DNA of 40,917 nucleotides from a bacterium. Lineage in GTDB: Bacteria > Vulcanimicrobiota > Xenobia > Xenobiales > JADMJV01. The stretch covers positions 1-40,917 of the forward strand of contig JAFEBA010000045.1 of the NCBI GenBank assembly GCA_018266105.1, read 5' to 3'. Below, in pieces: positions 26,558-32,843 of this stretch. Made by a program: the position numbers and the translations under genes. How positions within the stretch are numbered: position 1 is the first letter of the stretch; every line of letters starts with the position of its first letter. Below the pieces are notes generated by a model. It was not told where the DNA came from, did no database searches, and worked only from the letters and a program-made list of their open reading frames with translations.

Positions 26558-27745
26558 TCATCCGTCCTGAGTAGCGGCGGGCGGTCTTTGAGATCTTCCC
26601 CCAAACAATAGCAGGGCTGAGCCACTGCTACAGACTGCTCCGGCTAGAAAGGTATAATTCGCTCCGAACCGGGTCCACAAGGCTCCTGCCAGACCACTGG
26701 CCAGCAGTGTCGAGAGGCCGCTGAGCAGGCTAAAAAAGCCGTAACCCGTTCCGCGTAAGTCGGGCGGTGTCACCTGCGCGACCATGGCCCCCAACAGGCC
26801 CTGGGTCACTCCCATGTGCAGGCCCCACAGGAAGACGCCCCCCATGAGCGCGGTCGGAGAGCGGGCTCCGGCGAGAATGAGATCGGCCAGCAGCAAAATA
26901 GCCAGGCCGAAGAGCAAAAGTTTTCGATGGGCCACCTGATCCGAGAGCCTACCGAAGGGATAAGCCGAGAGCGAGTAGACCAGATTCATGGCGACCATGA
27001 CCAGGGGGGTCAGGGCGATGGGCACGCCCACCGCCCGCGCTTTGAGAAGGAGAAAGGCCTCGCTAAAACGAGCCAGCGTAAAGAAGGCACCGACGGCCAC
27101 CACCCACCAGTAGGCAGGCTGCAGGCGCTTGAGATTATTCCAGGTGATCGGATTCTTCCGTGCCTCCCGGTCGCGAGCTGGCGGTTCCTGAATTCCGAGG
27201 AAAAGCAAAACCACCGAGAGGAACCCGGGAATCACGGCAACCCAAAATACTGATCGGAAGTCATTGCTCCACAGGAGCATCAGTCCACTGGCGAATAGAG
27301 GGCCGAAAAACGCTCCGATGGTATCGAGGCTCTGGCGTAATCCAAAGGCCGCTCCTCGAATTTCGGTGGGGGCCAGGTCCGCAACCATCGCATCGCGAGG
27401 TGCTCCTCGAATTCCTTTGCCCACGCGGTCTGCAAAGCGCGCCGCCAGGATCAAGCCTGAGCTGGGAGCCAGAGCAAACAAGGGCTTGCTCAAAGCACCC
27501 AGAGCATAACCGCATACAGCCAGGCCTTTGCGTTGCCCCCAGTAATCGCTGAGGGGACCGGAGAAGACTTTGACGATCAGCGCGGTCGATTCGGCGATCC
27601 CTTCGAGCAGGCCGATGGTCAGCGCGTTGCTGCTCAGAGCGGTGGCCATAAAGAGCGGTAAGAGAGAGTGAATGATCTCCGAGGACAGGTCCATCAACAG
27701 CGAAACCAGCCCTAAGATCCAGATCTCACGAGGAATGCGTGTCAT
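26558..27745 (-). CDS. MFS transporter
   Basis: 395-aa protein with about 12 hydrophobic segments. The motif A-like loop GPLSDYWGQRKGLAVCGYAL lies between TM2 and TM3, RFADRVGKGIRGAPRDAMVA follows TM4, and a second-half loop reads YPFGRLSDQVAHRK. The RVGKGIRGAPRDA signature marks a widespread MFS subfamily of uncertain substrate. The ATG at 27745 has AAGGA upstream and starts right before TM1. A GTG at 27835 would add 30 polar residues. No FNR box was found ahead of it, so it may lie outside the regulon. Confidence 0.8.
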   Translation of the reverse strand: MTRIPREIWILGLVSLLMDLSSEIIHSLLPLFMATALSSNALTIGLLEGIAESTALIVKVFSGPLSDYWGQRKGLAVCGYALGALSKPLFALAPSSGLILAARFADRVGKGIRGAPRDAMVADLAPTEIRGAAFGLRQSLDTIGAFFGPLFASGLMLLWSNDFRSVFWVAVIPGFLSVVLLFLGIQEPPARDREARKNPITWNNLKRLQPAYWWVVAVGAFFTLARFSEAFLLLKARAVGVPIALTPLVMVAMNLVYSLSAYPFGRLSDQVAHRKLLLFGLAILLLADLILAGARSPTALMGGVFLWGLHMGVTQGLLGAMVAQVTPPDLRGTGYGFFSLLSGLSTLLASGLAGALWTRFGANYTFLAGAVCSSGSALLLFGGRSQRPPAATQDG

Positions 27746-28021
27746 GCCGTCCTTGGGGCGAAGCGCCCAACTATTCGGCTGTTCGTCTTTTGGGGCGTCC
27801 CTTCCTGGCCGGCTATCTTCCGAGCTCCAGGGCACCAGATTCCGGTCAGGAGAGAGCCGACCGTCCTCAGCGGCCCGGTCTGTGGTAGCCCTCGATTCCT
27901 AAATTTGCGGCTCCGCGAATACCCAGCTCAGTTCCCGCCAAGATAGATTGTAATTGGGAAGTCGCCGGGATCGGCCCGGGCAGGATAGGATAAGAGAAAA
28001 AACACAGAAAAGTCTCGGGGC

Positions 28022-28708
28022 TCATGACTCAGAAAGCGCCAGAGCGCGTGGAAAGAGAATATGGTTCTCGGCATGGACGTGGATGTGGGTGGCCTCTTCC
28101 AATTCGGCCAACCCTTGCAAAACCGCTCGATAGGTCGTGCAGGCGCCTTCCGGAATGGCGTATCCGTCCGTCAGCAGGCGCATGCAGTCGAGAGCCTGTC
28201 CGGCCGAATCGTGCTCGGCCTCCATGGCCTCGATGATGCGGCCCAGGGCATGGCCGGAGCCCCCCGCTTCCAGGGCGCTGATGATGGGGAAGAGAACCTG
28301 TTCCTCCTTTTCCATATGGCAGGTCATTTCAAGGACGAATTCCTGAAAAATCTTGCGAACTTCAAGCAATTCAGGACGCCTTGAACCATGCACCAGGGCC
28401 ACGCGCTCGACCTGCCGGGTGAGCAACGGAAGGGTCTCTTTCAGGTAGCCGTGATGCAGAGACACGATATGATCAGCGAGTTGAGACAGGCTGAGTTGCG
28501 TCACATCGGGGTGGGGCGAGCCCCGCAGGGCATCCCCGAGTTCGCGCAGCAGTTCCTCCACCTCCAACCCTCGGGTCTGGCAGGCCGCGCTTAAGGATTG
28601 TCGTCCTCCACAACAATAGTCAATTCCCAGCCGCTCAAAGATACGAGCCGCAGCGGGCATTTCCGCCACCAATTGGCCGACCTGGACCTCTGGATTAAGT
28701 TGAATCAT
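28022..28708 (-). CDS. ytfE: iron-sulfur cluster repair di-iron protein (RIC/YtfE/ScdA)
   Basis: 228-aa di-iron hemerythrin-like protein that repairs Fe-S clusters damaged by NO or oxidants. The N-terminal ScdA domain carries DYCCGG (Cys32-Cys33). The hemerythrin part has the expected ligands: His85/86, His107, His131 with Glu135 (HMEKE), His166 (EAEHD), and His210 with Glu214 before ILFPRAL. The family is usually called ytfE, scdA or dnrN. An FNR box lies at 28762-28775. The gene follows the radical SAM gene at 28787 but has its own promoter. It fits an NO-handling regulon. Confidence 0.92.
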   Translation of the reverse strand: MIQLNPEVQVGQLVAEMPAAARIFERLGIDYCCGGRQSLSAACQTRGLEVEELLRELGDALRGSPHPDVTQLSLSQLADHIVSLHHGYLKETLPLLTRQVERVALVHGSRRPELLEVRKIFQEFVLEMTCHMEKEEQVLFPIISALEAGGSGHALGRIIEAMEAEHDSAGQALDCMRLLTDGYAIPEGACTTYRAVLQGLAELEEATHIHVHAENHILFPRALALSES

Positions 28709-28761
28709 TCTGCCTCCTTACCTGTCTGTCTCAAGTTAGCAATTGGTCTGGCCCGGGCGCA

Positions 28762-28775
28762 TTGACCCAAATCAA
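28762..28775 (-). promoter_or_regulatory. FNR/DNR-type box for the RIC gene
   Basis: TTGACCCAAATCAA, identical to the box at 1536-1549. GCTAAC on the minus strand about 30 bp away is the likely -10, mirroring GCTAAT at the 1486 gene. It sits in the 78-bp gap between the radical SAM gene and ytfE. Confidence 0.75.
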
Positions 28776-28786
28776 ATGGATGCCAT

Positions 28787-29938
28787 TCAGGTGTAGACGA
28801 ACTGGCGGACATCGTAGAGGGAGATGGCCGTCCCCCGCGGGGGCGGGGCGAAGCGCAGCGCCTGGCGTAGAGCTTCGGCCTGCTGACGGCATTCTTGACG
28901 CGTCAAGGGCACAATATCGGGCTGCTCAGAACCGGGATGAACCAGCAGGTCCGAAAGGTAGACCCGATCCCGAGCGCCCAGCCCAAGCCCGGCGAGCAAC
29001 TCCGTGGTCTCCTTCACATGCTCGGCGGCCAACTGGCGACCCCCCGCTCCCAGCAAAAAGATCAGACTGACTTCAATGTCAGCCTGGCGCAGGCGTCGGA
29101 CGATCTCGCTGAGGCGCTCGAATCGTATCGGCTTATTAAGCAAGCGCAAAACCCGGGCGGAGCCGGATTCCACCCCCAGGTGAAGGCGGAACAAACCGAG
29201 AGCGCGCAAATGGTACCAGTCTTGCTGGCTGCGCAAGGGACCGCTAAAGGCGTCCTGGAAGCAGGAGACGCGCTCAAACTGGAGCGGGTGGCGAGCCCGA
29301 CCCTGGCCATCACGCTCTTGCATCGGAAAACATCGGCGAATTTGCTTCAAAACATCCACCAGACGGCTGGTGGGCAGGCCGCCGGCGTTGGCATCGCCGA
29401 GAAAAATGCCGCGTCGCCAGGGCAGGGCTGCTCCAAAGTAACCAAGCACCCGGCCCATGTGCTCGGCAAAGGCGGCTCCGTCCTTGCAACGATAAGGCCG
29501 ATCCCGGTAAAGCTGGCAAAAGGAGCAGCGATTGTAAGCACACCCCTCGGTCAATTGGAAGACCAGGCTGCGATACTGGTCGGGGGGGAGAATGCTGACG
29601 CTTTGATAGATCGAACGAAACTCCCGGGCATCCGCTCTCAACCGGGCCAGCCAGTTTCCGCAGCGGTAACCATATCTTTGGAGCCTTTCGGCCCATCCGG
29701 CCAGAATGCCGGTACAGACCTCTTCGGTGACGAGCGCCGCATCGTGAATGGCCGGAGAGGGCCCCGGCAAACGCAAAATCTCCTTGCAGGTGCCATCCAG
29801 TCCCCGCCGATACTGGCGACCCTCCCAGGTGAAGGCGGTTGGACGTGCGCGGCCATCCAGAGTCAAGGTTTCCTGGCAAGCCCAGGCGAATTTGAGACGT
29901 TCGCCGTCCCAAAACCGAGTCAAAGTTTTACAGGGCAC
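28787..29938 (-). CDS. radical SAM enzyme with Cx4Cx2C cluster motif
   Basis: 383-aa protein. The cluster motif CAYNRCSFC (Cys133, 138, 141) has four, not three, residues between the first two Cys, as in a COG1032-like subgroup (TxGCxxNxCxFC). It is followed by GIFLGDANAGGLP and, later, HLGVESGSARVL, both typical barrel strands. The first 110 residues form an extra N-terminal domain with several Cys that I cannot assign. It starts at GTG 29938, 11 bp inside the end of the hemerythrin-like gene, so the two are translationally coupled. The reaction is unknown; the shared operon suggests a maturation or repair role. Confidence 0.78.
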   Translation of the reverse strand: MPCKTLTRFWDGERLKFAWACQETLTLDGRARPTAFTWEGRQYRRGLDGTCKEILRLPGPSPAIHDAALVTEEVCTGILAGWAERLQRYGYRCGNWLARLRADAREFRSIYQSVSILPPDQYRSLVFQLTEGCAYNRCSFCQLYRDRPYRCKDGAAFAEHMGRVLGYFGAALPWRRGIFLGDANAGGLPTSRLVDVLKQIRRCFPMQERDGQGRARHPLQFERVSCFQDAFSGPLRSQQDWYHLRALGLFRLHLGVESGSARVLRLLNKPIRFERLSEIVRRLRQADIEVSLIFLLGAGGRQLAAEHVKETTELLAGLGLGARDRVYLSDLLVHPGSEQPDIVPLTRQECRQQAEALRQALRFAPPPRGTAISLYDVRQFVYT

Positions 29939-30443
29939 GGACTTGGCGGGCTCGCGTCAGTGCGCGCGGGAAAAGCACCTCATCGCGAAGAATCGCGAGA
30001 GCATCCAGGTCTTCAGCCAGGTCCGCCAGTCCACGCCGCAGTCTGCGCGCGCCCGGAAACCGGGGCGACTGGCCCAGGCGGGTCCGCAAGACCGTCAGGT
30101 TGGCGCGCAGGTCGGCGTGGGCCGACCCGACCCAGGCCAGCACCTCCGCCAGCCGCCTGGGATCGGCCCTGGCTCCCGCATCCTCCAGACGGCTCAAACG
30201 CGGAAAGACAATTTCTTCATCCCGCGAGAGTAACCGATAGAGTTCTTTGCGGAACGCCACAAAGAGCCGGTAACACTCCGCTGGAAGTGCTGCGAGGTGG
30301 GCCTCCAGCACGGGGACGGCCAGCCGCAGATATCGGTGATGTAGCGCCACGATGTGCTGGTTCAGCTCCTCAAGGGTCAATGACTCCATGTCCCGGTCGG
30401 GTGTGCAGGCCAGGGCGCCTAAGATTTCGCCAGCGTAACTCAT
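29928..30443 (-). CDS. degenerate hemerythrin/RIC-like protein lacking the N-terminal domain
   Basis: 171-aa helical protein aligning with residues 70-222 of the RIC protein at 28022. HIVALHHRYLR, IVFPRL and VLFPRAL match. Of the expected di-iron ligands, His35/36 and His109 remain. In my alignment His131 becomes Leu71, Glu135 becomes Asp75, His107 becomes Cys57, His210 becomes Leu149 and Glu214 becomes Arg153. A normal di-iron site is therefore unlikely; it may bind heme or another metal, or act as a structural partner. The ATG at 30443 is exactly six bases after TAGCCT (30455-30450), 29.5 bp from an FNR-box centre, so the mRNA is predicted leaderless. Confidence 0.7.
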   Translation of the reverse strand: MSYAGEILGALACTPDRDMESLTLEELNQHIVALHHRYLRLAVPVLEAHLAALPAECYRLFVAFRKELYRLLSRDEEIVFPRLSRLEDAGARADPRRLAEVLAWVGSAHADLRANLTVLRTRLGQSPRFPGARRLRRGLADLAEDLDALAILRDEVLFPRALTRARQVRAL

Positions 30444-30449
30444 GCTCGC

Positions 30450-30491
30450 AGGCTAATGCCTGGTCTTCCCGGCCGCCTTGATCCAGGTCAA
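30450..30491 (-). promoter_or_regulatory. FNR-type promoter of the hemerythrin-like gene, predicted leaderless
   Basis: Box TTGATCCAGGTCAA (30478-30491). TAGCCT on the minus strand (30455-30450) is at class II spacing, and six bases (GCGAGC) separate it from the ATG at 30443. The same box may also serve the plus-strand gene at 30577. Confidence 0.75.
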
Positions 30492-30576
30492 GGCGTGAAG
30501 TTGAAAAGTCCAGCCGGCGCGGCCAAGCTTGGTCTGAATCACGGCTTCCTCGGCAACTTTTTGCTACCATTGCGCC

Positions 30577-31680
30577 ATGTTGACTGAGATCTCCACCTTG
30601 CGCTCGCGCCTATCTTCCCTCAGTCGGGGCCTCCATCCACGGATCCCGGGCCGCCTCGACCTGGACCGGCCGCTAAGCCATAAGTCCGACATCATCCTCT
30701 TCGATGGGGCCCGGCGCCGGCGCAAACGCGTCGTTTTGATGACCGTCGGCTGCAGCATCGCCACCTGCACCATGTGTCCCTTTCCCTCCGAATCGCACCG
30801 GGAGGTGACCGCCAACAACCTGCTGCGCCAGTTCGACTCGAGCCTGGAAGGCGAGTGCCTGGCAGACTATGAAGTCCTCACGCTGTTCTGCAACGGCAAC
30901 TTCTTCAATCCTCGCGAAATTGACCCGACCCTCCGCCAGTCCATCTTCGCTCGGGCCCGGCAGGCGGGAGTGGGTTACCTGGTTGTGGAGTCTCTGCCCC
31001 AGTATTTGACCGACTCCGCTCTGCGGGAAGCTCGGCAGTGCTTGGGAGAGACCCGGTTGGCTGTCTACATGGGACTGCAGTCGGCCCATGACTTCGTGCG
31101 TAACGTTTGCGTCAACACCACTTGTGGCCGTCAGGCCTTCGAAAGGGCCTGCCGGAGCCTGCAGCGGCAGGGAGATTTGCCAGGGGTCTTCTTGTTGGTA
31201 AAACCTCCTTTTCTCACCGAACTTGAAAGTATCCGGGATGTTGTCCAATCGCTGGCCTACCTGAGCCGGCTGGAGATACGCCACGCCACCCTCTGTCCCA
31301 CCCGCGTGGCCCCCAACACCGTGCTGGCAGACCTCTGGGCTCGAGGACATTACCAGCCGGCCTGGCTCTGGTCACTCCTGGAAATCCTGCACGCTTACGG
31401 AGAAGCCGGAGCCACTCAGCCCATGGTGAACACCACCGAGCTGAAAGAAGAACTCAATTCCGACTCTCTTTGCTTTCAGGCCTGCCAGGCATGTAAAACC
31501 CTGCTGGTGGAGAGGCTCGAAAAGTTCCTTTTCAGCCGTGACCTGAATCAACTGCGAAGCCTCAATTGTCCTTGTCGGGCCGTTTATCGCCGTTTTCGCC
31601 GGCTTGAACAAGCCCGCTGGCAAGGCCAAACCTGGGCTCAGAGAATTCAACAGTACCTGCGGGAAGTTGGGTGCGACTAA
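30577..31680 (+). CDS. radical SAM enzyme with Cx4Cx2C motif, RaSEA/Elp3-like
   Basis: 367-aa protein. CSIATCTMC (Cys59, 64, 67) again has four residues between the first two Cys. YLVVESLPQYL and RLAVYMGLQSA are typical barrel strands of the family that includes the archaeosine-synthase radical SAM subunit and Elp3-like proteins. C-terminal Cys (CFQACQAC and NCPC) could hold a further cluster. It lies 133 bp from the divergent hemerythrin-like gene, with the FNR box between. A 31-bp segment around that box is almost identical to the one ahead of hemY (35345-35375). The substrate is unknown. Confidence 0.78.
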   Translation: MLTEISTLRSRLSSLSRGLHPRIPGRLDLDRPLSHKSDIILFDGARRRRKRVVLMTVGCSIATCTMCPFPSESHREVTANNLLRQFDSSLEGECLADYEVLTLFCNGNFFNPREIDPTLRQSIFARARQAGVGYLVVESLPQYLTDSALREARQCLGETRLAVYMGLQSAHDFVRNVCVNTTCGRQAFERACRSLQRQGDLPGVFLLVKPPFLTELESIRDVVQSLAYLSRLEIRHATLCPTRVAPNTVLADLWARGHYQPAWLWSLLEILHAYGEAGATQPMVNTTELKEELNSDSLCFQACQACKTLLVERLEKFLFSRDLNQLRSLNCPCRAVYRRFRRLEQARWQGQTWAQRIQQYLREVGCD

Positions 31681-31681
31681 A

Positions 31682-32824
31682 CTAGACGCTCACGGCCGTG
31701 CGAACATCCGAACCCGCCAGCTTCTCGGCCAGGTAGGTCGCGTCCTCGCGCAAACCCCGCAAAAACTGGCTGCGGAACGTCCTCGAGTCAACCAGACCCA
31801 GGAAGTATAGTCCCGGCTGTTCCCGGCTCTGCAGGTCGCGCAGGGGCGGGTAACCGGTGACGGGATCGAGTTTGACAAATCCCTCCAGGTGGGCCATGAC
31901 CGGCAGGTAGCCTGTGGCATAAATCACCAGATCGAAGCGTTCGCAGGCGCCGTTCGTGAACACCACGGTATCGGAGGCGAAGCGTTCGATGTCGGGATAG
32001 GTGCGTACCCTGCCGGAGGTGATCAGCGGAATATGCTCAGATCGGTTCATGGTGATCCGCAAGTTCCAGGGGCGATATTTGGGCATCAGTTTCACCAGGG
32101 CCTCTTCGAGCAGCATGGTGAGAGGGAAGACGCAGGCCTGCAGCCATGGCCAGGGCATCGACTGGATGGGCGAGCGATGGGAGATCGAAACCCGATAGCC
32201 CGCTTCGCAAAGATCCTTCATGGTCTCGCCTGCCGTCAGGCGCTTCCCTACAATCAAGACAGAGCCTGATTTACTCTGCAGCAAATCGCGCACAGTCGAG
32301 GGCTCACGATAGTCGCAGGCATGCATTTGGCGGATGCTCGATTGCTCGGCGCCAGGATAGCGCGGCAACAACGGACGACCGAAGTAGCCTGTGGCATTAA
32401 CGAGCAGGGGGGCGCAAAACTCGCCGGAGGTCGTATGCACGACGAAATCACCCAGACCCTGGCGCTTCACTTCCGCGACCTGAATGCCGGTGCGCACGTC
32501 AAGTTCGTTGAGATGCGAGTAACGCTCTAAATAGAAGGCATACTCTTCGCGCCGCGTCCGCCTGAACATGTCATACCAGGGCACCACCAGGGCGGGTCCG
32601 GGCAGCAAGTTGTTGTGCCAGGGTCCGTATTCGGTCCCTTCCGCCATGCGCTGAAAGGTATCGCCCACCTTGTCCGCTCGCTCCAGCACGACCGCCTGGG
32701 TGCCCCGCCGCTTGAGTTCGTAGGCCAGGGCCAGGCCGGCTGGACCGGCCCCAATAATCAGCACCGGGCAGACCGTTCGTCCGTTAGCATCCGGCTCCGC
32801 AAATTCCAAGCAATTACTCATCAT
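31682..32824 (-). CDS. FAD-dependent monooxygenase-like protein (FMO/BVMO type)
   Basis: 380-aa flavoprotein. The first Rossmann motif GAGPAG (25-30) binds FAD; TEYGPWHNN and VNATGYFGRP resemble flavin monooxygenases and related disulfide-type oxidoreductases, and LVIYATGYLP is the late ATG motif. The expected NADPH motif GxGxxG is replaced by VGKRLTAGE (192-200), so NADPH use is doubtful. Monooxygenases of this class need O2. The start codon ATG 32824 (or 32821) follows AGGAGAGG. It lies 19 bp after the NOD-like gene, so it is very likely in the same transcript. The substrate is unknown. Confidence 0.75.
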   Translation of the reverse strand: MMSNCLEFAEPDANGRTVCPVLIIGAGPAGLALAYELKRRGTQAVVLERADKVGDTFQRMAEGTEYGPWHNNLLPGPALVVPWYDMFRRTRREEYAFYLERYSHLNELDVRTGIQVAEVKRQGLGDFVVHTTSGEFCAPLLVNATGYFGRPLLPRYPGAEQSSIRQMHACDYREPSTVRDLLQSKSGSVLIVGKRLTAGETMKDLCEAGYRVSISHRSPIQSMPWPWLQACVFPLTMLLEEALVKLMPKYRPWNLRITMNRSEHIPLITSGRVRTYPDIERFASDTVVFTNGACERFDLVIYATGYLPVMAHLEGFVKLDPVTGYPPLRDLQSREQPGLYFLGLVDSRTFRSQFLRGLREDATYLAEKLAGSDVRTAVSV

Positions 32825-32843
32825 TACACCTCTCCTCTTGTTT

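Noticed and set aside
28895..30481. 528-codon plus-strand open frame
   Set aside because: Antisense to the radical SAM and hemerythrin-like genes, which have clear motifs and promoters. Its translation is low complexity without any known motif.
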